Of a stretch of DNA of 19,287 nucleotides, positions 7,452-14,086 are shown in pieces. Within the stretch, counting starts at the first letter, position 1. The number at the start of each line of letters is the position of its first letter. The DNA lies in contig CAAGPW010000255.1 in NCBI GenBank assembly GCA_900771955.1, positions 1-19,287 of the forward strand, written 5' to 3'. Both the position numbers and the translations under genes were made by a program. A model generated the notes under the pieces. That model was given only the letters and a program-made list of their open reading frames with translations, was not told the DNA's origin and searched no databases. The stretch is from Lachnospiraceae bacterium. GTDB lineage: Bacteria; Bacillota; Clostridia; Lachnospirales; Lachnospiraceae.

Positions 7452-7480
7452 ATTTTAAGCATAAAAAAACCACCTATCAA
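7452..7480 (-). promoter_or_regulatory. Promoter of the scaffold/capsid transcript
   Basis: Minus-strand -35 TTGATA (7475..7480), 17-bp spacer, -10 TAAAAT (7452..7457). The -35 lies inside the stem of the terminator of the upstream small RNA. The predicted start (about 7444) coincides with the first helix of the scaffold leader. The -10 is part of a perfect 16-bp palindrome (7443..7458) that could be an operator. Confidence 0.5.
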
Positions 7481-7491
7481 CGATAGATGGT
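7463..7491 (-). terminator. Intrinsic terminator after the small structured RNA
   Basis: On the minus strand a 10-bp stem with one G-T wobble (ACCATCTATC / GATAGGTGGT) has a GTT loop and is followed by seven Ts (7463..7469). Strong intrinsic terminator. Confidence 0.88.
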
Positions 7492-7618
7492 ACGTTTTCA
7501 TTAGGAAGTTACTTGGCAGGCGTACGCAACTCCTGCATCTCTCGGGTTTCCCCTGTCAGTACCAGCGGCGTGTGGATCGTACGAAATCTTCCACCTCAAG
7601 TAACTTCCTTTTTATTGT
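7463..7618 (-). ncRNA. Self-contained structured small RNA (about 156 nt), unassigned
   Basis: A consensus promoter ends just upstream and a strong terminator ends the unit. The body is closed by a perfect 13-bp helix (7503..7515 with 7597..7609). Inside are three hairpins: a 5-bp stem at 7572..7594, a GGG-GAAA-CCC tetraloop hairpin at 7544..7553, and a 5-bp stem at 7516..7536. The loops of the first and third each contain CGTACG (7578..7583 and 7521..7526), a self-complementary hexamer that allows an intramolecular kissing contact or RNA dimers. There is no ORF with a ribosome site in it. I do not recognise the family. Confidence 0.75.
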
Positions 7619-7624
7619 ACTCAA

Positions 7625-7653
7625 ATTATAGCATTCCTACTCCCTTTTGTAAA
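7625..7653 (-). promoter_or_regulatory. Consensus sigma-A promoter of the small RNA
   Basis: Minus-strand -35 TTTACA (7648..7653), 17-bp spacer, -10 TATAAT (7625..7630) with a perfect extended -10 (TGCTATAAT). The -35 lies in the last codons of the minor head/PBECR gene and the -10 just after its stop. Among the best promoter matches in the window. Confidence 0.8.
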
Positions 7654-9094
7654 GAATGGTTTTGTTTCTTAGCAGTCTGTTCCATTCTTTGTTATCTATT
7701 TTCATAAAAGTTATAATTGAATTCTTGTACGTTGGATCATCTTTTGATGTCACCAATCTTAATACTGTTTTGAATACCTCACCATTTGATTTTATTTCCT
7801 TCAGTATCAACGCCGTATTGGGCTTATTTGCTTTAATGATATAATCTGGACTTTCTACAATTTGGCTAAAATAGCCAGAAAATCTTTCATAATCATTTGG
7901 GTGCCGCTCCTTGATATGCCGAATTTGATTATTGGTAATAATAACCTCATCCGTAACAATATTATCTGTAACACATTTATATATGCTCTTGTCAATTCTC
8001 CCAATGGTATGTACATCTGGTGTAGTGCTCTGGATGACATCACTGTTTACATTCCCGTTAATAAACGATTCCTTCCAGTTTTCATATGTCATATCCGCAG
8101 GCACATAATAGGTCTTACCATCCTCACCACGGGCGGCACGCTCTCCCACGCTGTCAAATTCATCGTCAAAGTAAGGGCATGTGCAGCCACGGCAATTTGG
8201 ATGGAACGGCGGTGCTGTCACACCAATTTCATACTGGCTCATAGGAAAGTGTTGCCCGTCCATCCCGCCGCACGTCTCGCATGTATGGCTGTCCAGTGTC
8301 TCCACTACTTCGAACTGCTCAACATCCAGTTCTTTCATGCAATCCTGTCTTGCTTTATTCGCAAATGCCGCAGATTCCGTCATGACCACTCTGCCCGCCT
8401 GCGCTTTGGATACTCCCATCTGCTTGGAAATCTCTTCTATGGCACGATCCGGTGCTTCTCCGGTAATGCACATGCGGGACAGGCTGTTGTGCATATTGTT
8501 AATCAGCTTTGTCTTATTCTCCCACAGGCGGTCTGAAAAATTCTTCCCATCCACCGCCCACGGCTTACTCACGATCTTTTCCACTGTTTCCGGATCTAAC
8601 CGGTTCATGGCTGTGCCAACGCCGATGCCTTTTTGCACCTCAAATGCCGTGTGATAAAAATCGGATGTGTATGTATCCCGGATGTGGTGATCGATTGCAT
8701 CAGTACAGTTTCCATACAGCTTTTCCACTTCCTGCTGTGTTTCAATCTTCAAGGCTTCCAGTCTGCTGATATGTACCCGCGCAGATGCGTTTTCAAGCTG
8801 TTTCGCCCATGCGCCGCTGATCTCGTTTTCCTCGGCATATCTGGTATACTCTTCAACATTCCATCGAAACTCTTTCAGTTCACCCGCATCAAGCATTTTC
8901 CGCGCTTCCTGCATGGACACGCCGTTGTTATCGGCAAGACGCTGATACCAGGCATTGATTTTTCCATCTATGGCAGCAAGGGACCTGTCAAACTGTTCCT
9001 GGATTTCCTGCACTTTCTGAACGGAAGTATCATGCTGTGCATTTTCCATCTGCCGGAAGCGTTCCTGCCAATATTTACTTGACCGTTCATCCAT
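7637..9094 (-). CDS. Minor head protein (SPP1 gp7 / Mu F-like) with C-terminal PBECR-type nuclease domain
   Basis: 485 aa. Residues 1-180 are helical. About 180-315 is the phage head morphogenesis (SPP1 gp7) domain, with its usual Cys/His cluster: CETCGGMDGQHF at 272-283 and HPNCRGCTC at 298-306. A linker (320-360) leads to an added domain at about 365-485: IRHIKERHP (391-399), a helix before IVESPDYIIK, two long strands, NSIITFMK and a terminal LLRNKTILYKRE. This matches the PBECR (phage-Barnase-EndoU-ColicinE5/D-RelE-like nuclease) group often fused to minor head proteins; likely catalytic residues include H393, R397 and H398. The protein may be packaged in the virion and delivered with the DNA. 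It lies 17 bp after the portal gene. Confidence 0.9.
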   Translation of the reverse strand: MDERSSKYWQERFRQMENAQHDTSVQKVQEIQEQFDRSLAAIDGKINAWYQRLADNNGVSMQEARKMLDAGELKEFRWNVEEYTRYAEENEISGAWAKQLENASARVHISRLEALKIETQQEVEKLYGNCTDAIDHHIRDTYTSDFYHTAFEVQKGIGVGTAMNRLDPETVEKIVSKPWAVDGKNFSDRLWENKTKLINNMHNSLSRMCITGEAPDRAIEEISKQMGVSKAQAGRVVMTESAAFANKARQDCMKELDVEQFEVVETLDSHTCETCGGMDGQHFPMSQYEIGVTAPPFHPNCRGCTCPYFDDEFDSVGERAARGEDGKTYYVPADMTYENWKESFINGNVNSDVIQSTTPDVHTIGRIDKSIYKCVTDNIVTDEVIITNNQIRHIKERHPNDYERFSGYFSQIVESPDYIIKANKPNTALILKEIKSNGEVFKTVLRLVTSKDDPTYKNSIITFMKIDNKEWNRLLRNKTILYKRE

Positions 9095-9111
9095 GCAATC
9101 ACCTCATTTCC

Positions 9112-10521
9112 TTATTCCGTATCATCCGGATTATCGTCCTCTGGTGGATCATCCTTTTTCGCCATTCCAAAAGCTCCAGTGTAAGTATCCGTTTTCTCCT
9201 GTGCTTCTTTTTCTTCCTTTTCAATCTGCTTGATTTCCTCATCTGCATCTTCAACGAGCGGATGGTTTTTCAAAATCGTCTTTTTGCTGACAACACCAAC
9301 CGAATCCTTGCAGATCTGCGCCTGCTCCGTATCATTTTTAATGCAGGTACGGGTCCATGTCTGGACGATCGTACCACACTGGATTCCAAGAGCCTTGCAG
9401 ATCGCCCGGACAAGCCGCGCAAAACCAAGTTTAAACTCCGTCTCCATCAGTCCGGTTTTCATTTCCAGAAGCGAATACATGAATTTCAGTGCTTCACCCG
9501 ACTGGTTCCCGAAGTTCTCCGGCTGTGGATCAAATCCCTGTCCCTGTTCAAAGATTGCCTTTCTGGTGGCTTCCAGTACACTGTTCCGGGCTTCGATTGG
9601 GATCTCGATGTTAAGTGTTGACACTGAGCCATCTTCGTCACTTTCAATTTTTATTGCCTTATACTTTTTTAAATCTGAAAGGAACTCATTTAGATCCTGT
9701 CCTCCATATCCAGACAGCACAAAGATCAATTCCTGTATATCATCCAGATCATTAATAAAGCCGCTGTAGACCTTGTCATATACGTCTATCAACGGCTTAA
9801 TGTTTCGCAGATCATCTGTATGTATATTGTTGTTGTAAAACGGAATAAATGGCACTTCCCCAAAATCATGGCGAAAATCGGCAGTCATGTCACTGGTAGC
9901 AGGATCAGCAAACATTTCATAGTATGTCAGCAGATCAAGTGTCTCGCCTGCCCTTCGCCGGAATGCCTGGCACTCTGTATCCGTCCAGTATTCGTACACG
10001 GTGTAATTATCACCCGTCGCATCGTCGATGTCCGGGTACATCCTCATTAGTCCGATCAGCCTGCGTTTCAGGCTACGGTCAAACACTGGGATGATCTGCT
10101 CAGATGGAACAACCGCCCATTCAAAGCCATTATCGCCCTGCCAGTAATGCACCCAGCCGATGGAAGTATTGGCAGCATTCACACACAATTCCATGCAGTT
10201 CTTGGCGTATTCATCCCCCAGTGCCTTTGTGATCTGTTTATTTGCGGCTGTATTTCCAACATCGAACAACGGCGGTGCGGTAAACGCATAGGACGCTTTC
10301 TGGTTCACGATCAGTCCGTGAAAGTTCCGGGGAATCCGGTTGTCTGCATTGCGCAGTGGATTGTCCGATCCCTCTTTCTTTTCCTCTTCCTTGGGATTAT
10401 CCCGAAACAGGATGTCTGTCTCGTTACGGTAATACCGCTCTGCTACCGCCGCCCGCGTCACAAACGCTGCATGACCCGGTTCATATTTTTTTATCAGTTG
10501 TTTCATTGTTTCAATGTCCAT
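9112..10521 (-). CDS. Phage portal protein (SPP1 gp6 family)
   Basis: 469 aa from the ATG at 10521, chosen for TAGGAG 7 bp upstream and because it begins 2 bp after the previous stop. The dodecameric portal is the channel for DNA entry. Typical features: PRNFHGLIVNQKASYAFTAP near 64-83, GWVHYWQGDNG, the clip/stem region with DVYDKVYSGFINDLDDIQEL, and SGEALKFMYSLLEMK in the long C-terminal helix. The C-terminus is a strongly acidic, disordered tail (KKDDPPEDDNPDDTE), usual in this family. Portal followed by a gp7-type minor head protein is the SPP1 order. Confidence 0.93.
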   Translation of the reverse strand: MDIETMKQLIKKYEPGHAAFVTRAAVAERYYRNETDILFRDNPKEEEKKEGSDNPLRNADNRIPRNFHGLIVNQKASYAFTAPPLFDVGNTAANKQITKALGDEYAKNCMELCVNAANTSIGWVHYWQGDNGFEWAVVPSEQIIPVFDRSLKRRLIGLMRMYPDIDDATGDNYTVYEYWTDTECQAFRRRAGETLDLLTYYEMFADPATSDMTADFRHDFGEVPFIPFYNNNIHTDDLRNIKPLIDVYDKVYSGFINDLDDIQELIFVLSGYGGQDLNEFLSDLKKYKAIKIESDEDGSVSTLNIEIPIEARNSVLEATRKAIFEQGQGFDPQPENFGNQSGEALKFMYSLLEMKTGLMETEFKLGFARLVRAICKALGIQCGTIVQTWTRTCIKNDTEQAQICKDSVGVVSKKTILKNHPLVEDADEEIKQIEKEEKEAQEKTDTYTGAFGMAKKDDPPEDDNPDDTE

Positions 10522-10523
10522 TG

Positions 10524-10880
10524 TTATTCTCCTAAAATACCAAGGTTCTGATATACGGCAAAAATCTTCGGTGACTGAATTGCAAACCAATCAACCATTT
10601 CCTCATTTGTAGCCCACGCGCCATATGTAGCAATCGAGCTGGCGTCTAAGCCGGATTCAAACAGAAATGCATGTAATATTTCGTGCCGCAAAATTACTTT
10701 CTTCCAACTTTCATAATCCTGCAATTCGCAATCATCTTTTTTCTCGCAAATCCAAATGGTTCTGGTGGAATCATCAGTGCATCCATCACGGCATTTATCC
10801 TTTAACAGTTCACTTTCTTCTTCCTTGCAAAAGACAATCTTCCATTCAGTTCCAAGGATATTTACTTTTATATTTTTCAT
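10524..10880 (-). CDS. Small zincin-type metallopeptidase-like protein (HExxH)
   Basis: 118 aa. The zinc-binding motif HEILH is at 66-70, preceded by a helix (ESWKKVILR) and followed by AFLFESGLDASS. A downstream helix NEEMVDWFAIQ (92-102) offers a Glu as third zinc ligand, as in ImmA/IrrE-type and related minimal zincins. The N-terminal strands (KNIKVNILGTEWKIVF, then TRTIWICEK) complete the small fold. It lies between large terminase and portal, an unusual place for a protease. It could cleave a phage or host repressor, or be an inactive cargo protein. The fold call is good; the substrate is unknown. Confidence 0.8.
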   Translation of the reverse strand: MKNIKVNILGTEWKIVFCKEEESELLKDKCRDGCTDDSTRTIWICEKKDDCELQDYESWKKVILRHEILHAFLFESGLDASSIATYGAWATNEEMVDWFAIQSPKIFAVYQNLGILGE

Positions 10881-10888
10881 TTTCTACC

Positions 10889-12229
10889 TCATTTCAAAAT
10901 ACCGATACTTCCAGGCTTGCGAATGATCGTATAACAGAAGTACCGCAGTGCATCCATTGCATGATCGTGCTGTTTCACCGGTTTATCCTCACCACGCTCT
11001 GATGCTTTCTGATCCCATATGTACGATCCAAATTCTTTAATTGTGTTCGGGCATTGGTCACTGATCGCAATTTTCCCCTGATTCAGCAGGGATGCCACAA
11101 AACGGATACCATCCAGTACATCATTTTTCGCTTTCTTGATCGCATAACCGCGCTTTTTCAATTCCGCTATAAACGATGCTGCAGACGGATCAATGATGAT
11201 CTTTACCGGCTTTATCCCGGCAAGCCATTGTTCCAGATCATCCGCATACTCGGTATCTGTTTTCTGCCTTTCTTCATCTCGGCCGGAATAATAATACTCG
11301 CGGCAGCATACCCACCGCCCGGAACGCTCTTTACACCACAGCAGAAATACTGTTGCATTCTGCGTACCATAGTCACAGGACACATAATAATTTGCATTGG
11401 TCAGATCAGCCAGACTGGAAATCACATGCTTGGCAGTGTCGAACATATCGTAAATAATGCCCTCTGCCATCGCCCACAGTCCCAGAATATACCGGCGATA
11501 GAAAACACCGGTATACATGCTACGGTATCGTTCTTTGATTTTCTCCGACAGGCTTAAGTTATCATCCATCGTGAAATGCAGATACAGAATCTCTTTCAAT
11601 CCCGGATCACGATTTTCTGCCACAGCCTTCTCTTTTATTTCTGCTGTTTTCTTTTTCCCAAGATACCCTGTTGCCTTATCAATCCAGTCGGTCTTGAACC
11701 AATGATACGGTCCATCCGGGTTACAGTTGAACCAATACTTAGAACCATCAACGGAACATCGCCCCGTCGCCTGATTGACAAAACTCTCCGGCATCAACGC
11801 AACTTCATCAAAAAAGACCCCAGCCAAGGTAATACCCTGAATGAGATCTTGTGATCGTTCGTCTTTGCCGCCAAATATATAAAAATAATTGGTCACATCT
11901 CCTTTTGTGATGATAGCCAAATTGTCAGCCCGGTGATCTGCCACGGTATAACCGCGACTTCGCAGCATCAGCTTAAGCCAAAATAATACATTTCTACGGA
12001 AAGAACCGATTGTCTTGCCGCACATGGCGAAATTCTCGCCATTAAACGAACTCATCGCCCACATAATGAACGAAAGTGACATGCTCACTGTCTTGCCGGA
12101 TCGGATTGCTCCGTCAGCAATAATGCCGTCGCTGTCTTTTACCGGTGAATCCTTACACCACCAGTTCAGCACCATGCGCTGTTTTTGTGAAAATGGCTGG
12201 AATTTAAAAATCCGTTTAATCTTCTTCAT
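10889..12229 (-). CDS. Phage terminase large subunit (PBSX/XtmB family)
   Basis: 446 aa, the DNA packaging motor. ATPase domain: Walker A GAIRSGKT at 40-47, Walker B GVFFDE at 137-142, then the coupling region FNCNPDGPYHWF. Nuclease domain (RNase H fold): SCDYGTQNATV with D286, IIIDPSA with D347, and HDHAMDALRYF with D422/D426. All key residues are present and the length is typical. The start overlaps the end of the small subunit gene by 14 bp. Confidence 0.96.
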   Translation of the reverse strand: MKKIKRIFKFQPFSQKQRMVLNWWCKDSPVKDSDGIIADGAIRSGKTVSMSLSFIMWAMSSFNGENFAMCGKTIGSFRRNVLFWLKLMLRSRGYTVADHRADNLAIITKGDVTNYFYIFGGKDERSQDLIQGITLAGVFFDEVALMPESFVNQATGRCSVDGSKYWFNCNPDGPYHWFKTDWIDKATGYLGKKKTAEIKEKAVAENRDPGLKEILYLHFTMDDNLSLSEKIKERYRSMYTGVFYRRYILGLWAMAEGIIYDMFDTAKHVISSLADLTNANYYVSCDYGTQNATVFLLWCKERSGRWVCCREYYYSGRDEERQKTDTEYADDLEQWLAGIKPVKIIIDPSAASFIAELKKRGYAIKKAKNDVLDGIRFVASLLNQGKIAISDQCPNTIKEFGSYIWDQKASERGEDKPVKQHDHAMDALRYFCYTIIRKPGSIGILK

Positions 12230-13016
12230 TGCCCCAGTCCTCTACTGCAGATCCATTCAGAGCATCGAGGAATCCGTCATCTGCGTTTTCTTCTCCATCA
12301 TCCGTTTGGACTTTTGCTTTCAACAGTGCCGTTTCAGCATTCTGTTTTTCAAGTGCTGCCGGCATCAGATAAATATCTTTCAGATTTTTCAGTGCTCCGG
12401 TTACTTGGGATAATCCCAATCTATCAATAGGACCGTTCGCAATGTTGATATGTTCGGTTTCGTCTATGACTTCTCTGGTAGGCTTTCCGATCGCAGTATC
12501 ATCGTTATACTCAACTGTCTTAACTTTTTTCTTATCCTTTACAACATACTGTTCCAGTTCTCCTAATGCCTGTTCTGCTTTTTCTGCCGCCTTATCTGCA
12601 ATGGACAAAAGCCGCGCTATCCTGTCGGCGTCTGCATCGGATGATTTTTCTAGGGCTTTTTGTCCTATAGATTTCCTATATTCAATTCTTTTCTTTACCC
12701 ACTCTTCATCCTGGCAATGTTGTTGTATAGTTTTTATAGGTATAGAAAACTTACTCGCCAAATCCTCTAAACTGCAAGGTTTTCTACTAATGTCCGTCAC
12801 ATACTCGTGTTCTATCTCTATCCATGACACAGATTCCGAACGTTCGCTTTCGTTCGCTTTGTAATCCGAACGTTCGTTATCCCAATCGTATGTACTTTTC
12901 CATCTCCGGACCGTACCGGCAGGAACCTCTAGTTGACTTGCAATCTCAACCAGCTTCATCCCGCCCTTATACAGCTTACGGGCTTCCTCTGCTTTTTCGT
13001 TTGGGCTCCTTGCCAA
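12216..13016 (-). CDS. Phage terminase small subunit
   Basis: 266 aa from a TTG start at 13016, chosen because AGGAAGG lies 8 bp upstream and the product then begins MARSPNEKAEEARKLY, the normal start of this family. A helix-turn-helix at about 18-43 (MKLVEIASQLEVPAGTVRRW) binds the packaging site. A second HTH-like segment follows at about 80-110 (LEDLASKFSIPIKTIQQHC). The middle is a coiled, charged oligomerisation region (AEKAEQALGELEQYV). The C-terminus is acidic. It carries two copies of a palindromic 12-mer (12835..12846, 12865..12876) in the linker between the HTH segments. Confidence 0.88.
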   Translation of the reverse strand: MARSPNEKAEEARKLYKGGMKLVEIASQLEVPAGTVRRWKSTYDWDNERSDYKANESERSESVSWIEIEHEYVTDISRKPCSLEDLASKFSIPIKTIQQHCQDEEWVKKRIEYRKSIGQKALEKSSDADADRIARLLSIADKAAEKAEQALGELEQYVVKDKKKVKTVEYNDDTAIGKPTREVIDETEHINIANGPIDRLGLSQVTGALKNLKDIYLMPAALEKQNAETALLKAKVQTDDGEENADDGFLDALNGSAVEDWGNEED

Positions 13017-13113
13017 TGCTATCACCTTCCTGCTTCTTTTTCTTCCGGTATTCCCGCATAACGTGAGCGATAGCCTGGTCTGCTGTCGGATCACTGTACT
13101 TTTCTTTGTTCAT
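12976..13113 (-). CDS. Small basic phage protein upstream of the terminase
   Basis: 45 aa (MNKEKYSDPTADQAIAHVMR, then a Lys/Arg-rich tail). I chose the ATG at 13113, 6 bp after GTGAGG; an upstream ATG at 13182 would need translation through the 13142..13169 hairpin. It overlaps the small terminase start by 41 bp, and its basic tail is read in another frame over the terminase ribosome site. Short proteins with this N-terminus are frequent just before terminase genes in clostridial phages. No function known. Confidence 0.6.
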   Translation of the reverse strand: MNKEKYSDPTADQAIAHVMREYRKKKKQEGDSIGKEPKRKSRGSP

Positions 13114-13141
13114 CCACGCCCTCACTTCCTTTGGGGAGGTT

Positions 13142-13169
13142 GCGGCTCCCCTAAGTTTCATGGAGCCGC
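13142..13169 (-). other. Perfect 8-bp hairpin upstream of the packaging genes
   Basis: GCGGCTCC (13142..13149) pairs with GGAGCCGC (13162..13169) around a 12-nt loop. It lies between the terminator at 13186..13220 and the first packaging ORF. On the minus strand it has no T-tract, so it is not a normal terminator. It may affect RNA stability or translation of the small ORF. Confidence 0.5.
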
Positions 13170-13185
13170 GCTGTTGTAGCAAAAC

Positions 13186-13220
13186 AAAAAAGCGCAGGGG
13201 ATTTTTCCCTTACGCTTTTT
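13186..13220. terminator. Strong bidirectional terminator upstream of the packaging operon
   Basis: AAAAAGCG, a CA/TA internal loop, GGG, loop, CCC, then CGCTTTTT: an interrupted stem with a T-tract in both directions (TTTTTT then TTTT on the minus strand). It lies after DUF1492 and before the terminase genes. Confidence 0.85.
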
Positions 13221-13229
13221 CACATCCTA

Positions 13230-13264
13230 ACTATACCACAACCGGAGTGTGTCATTCTATGTCA
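13230..13264 (-). promoter_or_regulatory. Candidate activator-dependent late promoter
   Basis: On the minus strand an extended -10 (TGGTATAGT; TATAGT at 13230..13235) has no good -35. Instead, two TGACA direct repeats (13250..13254 and 13260..13264) are spaced exactly 10 bp apart and overlap and abut the -35 position, as expected for an activator site. It overlaps the stop of the DUF1492 gene. The predicted start (about 13223) is directly followed by the terminator at 13186..13220. Confidence 0.45.
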
Positions 13265-13682
13265 TCTTGAAATTTTTAAGTGCTTTACCGTGAATCCGGT
13301 GGATCTGCTTCCAACTATATTCCATTTTTACACAGATCTGCTCCCAAGTGTACCCGCGCAGATAACGGTAGGTAAGCACTGCTTTTTCCGTTTCATCCTC
13401 CATCTTCTCAACATCTGCAAATATCTGCATATACAATTTAATCCTGCCATACCGGGCATCGATCAGCTTATGTTCAAGTTCGTCCATCTTTGCCATGTAG
13501 TCCGACAAATCTTTCTGATCGTGTGCATGCGGCATATCATCCATAATTAGAGACGGCAACATCTTATCCAGCCGGAGCCGCTCTATTTCTTCCTCTATCC
13601 GCTTTGCCGCTTTCACTGCCGACATATATGCGTGCAAATATTCCTTCTTTGTGTCCATTTCATTCTTAGGCTCTTTCTCCAT
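13257..13682 (-). CDS. DUF1492 family protein, sigma-70 region 4-like late regulator
   Basis: 141 aa. The N-terminal two thirds is a long helical, charged segment (KEYLHAYMSAVKAAKRIEEE). The C-terminus (TYRYLRGYTWEQICVKMEYS then QIHRIHGKALKNF, about 104-140) is a sigma-70 region 4-like helix-turn-helix. This is the DUF1492 layout, related to ArpU/RinA-type late transcription activators of Gram-positive phages. The start at 13682 follows AGGAAGG; ATG at residue 9 is an alternative. Its location just before the packaging operon, with a candidate activator-type promoter at its own 3' end, supports a role in late gene control. That role is inferred. Confidence 0.83.
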   Translation of the reverse strand: MEKEPKNEMDTKKEYLHAYMSAVKAAKRIEEEIERLRLDKMLPSLIMDDMPHAHDQKDLSDYMAKMDELEHKLIDARYGRIKLYMQIFADVEKMEDETEKAVLTYRYLRGYTWEQICVKMEYSWKQIHRIHGKALKNFKMT

Positions 13683-13781
13683 ATTTATACCTTCCTGTAT
13701 AACCTTATAAAAAAAGCCTAAACTAAAAATGTCTGATATTCAATGGCACAATTTGATCTTTTAAAAAATCTAATTATTGCG

Positions 13782-13787
13782 TATAAT
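13782..13787 (+). promoter_or_regulatory. -10 box of the XRE regulator gene
   Basis: TATAAT 22 bp before the TTG start, in an AT-rich divergent region (13683..13808). No good -35 at 17 bp; TTGATC at 13753..13758 is 23 bp away. The ribosome site AAAAGGAGGG follows. No clear promoter for the divergent DUF1492 gene was seen. Confidence 0.45.
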
Positions 13788-13808
13788 AAGCAAAAAGGAG
13801 GGATTTAA

Positions 13809-14018
13809 TTGTCTGAAAAACCTATGGTAATACCTGCGATACTGGAACTCCGCTTACAAAACAACTACACTCAAGAATATGTTGCAGAGAAACTCGGAAT
13901 CTCTTTGCGGGAGTATCAGCATATAGAATCTGTTAACAGCCGAGCTATACGCATGGATGCTTTAGAAAAAATGGCTATACTTTATAACACAACCATATCG
14001 GCTATTACAGGCTGGTAA
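13809..14018 (+). CDS. XRE-family helix-turn-helix regulator
   Basis: 69 aa, starting at TTG 6-8 bp after a near-perfect AAAAGGAGGG. The whole protein is one Cro/C1-type HTH: ILELRLQNNYTQEYVAEKLG (11-30), recognition helix region SLREYQHIESVNSR, and MDALEKMAILYNTTISAITG at the end, which is the normal closing of this domain. There is no C-terminal oligomerisation or cleavage domain. It is the only complete plus-strand gene in the window and stands opposite the DUF1492 gene across a 126-bp divergent region, so it may repress that gene. Confidence 0.88.
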   Translation: MSEKPMVIPAILELRLQNNYTQEYVAEKLGISLREYQHIESVNSRAIRMDALEKMAILYNTTISAITGW

Positions 14019-14050
14019 TCTTAAGCAATCAGCCCTCATTCTTTATTTCC

Positions 14051-14080
14051 GCCCCGCCGCCGTCTCCCAGGTAGCGGGGC
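14051..14080. terminator. GC-rich hairpin between convergent genes
   Basis: GCCCCGC (14051..14057) pairs with GCGGGGC (14074..14080) with a 16-nt loop, between the XRE stop (14018) and the stop of the minus-strand gene (14087). T-tracts are weak on both sides, so termination efficiency is uncertain. Confidence 0.45.
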
Positions 14081-14086
14081 ATCCCT

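Noticed and set aside
7516..7594. Hammerhead-type ribozyme, from CUGA and GAAA in the small RNA
   Set aside because: The CUGAUGA core is absent (CUGACAG) and the helix arrangement does not fit.
7503..7609. MITE or small transposable repeat, because of 13-bp inverted ends
   Set aside because: There is no target duplication at the ends, and the internal hairpins, promoter and terminator are better explained by an RNA gene.
7862..8536. 224-aa plus-strand ORF
   Set aside because: It is antisense to the minor head/PBECR gene, has no ribosome site, and its residue make-up (many Cys, His, Ile) is that of a shadow frame.
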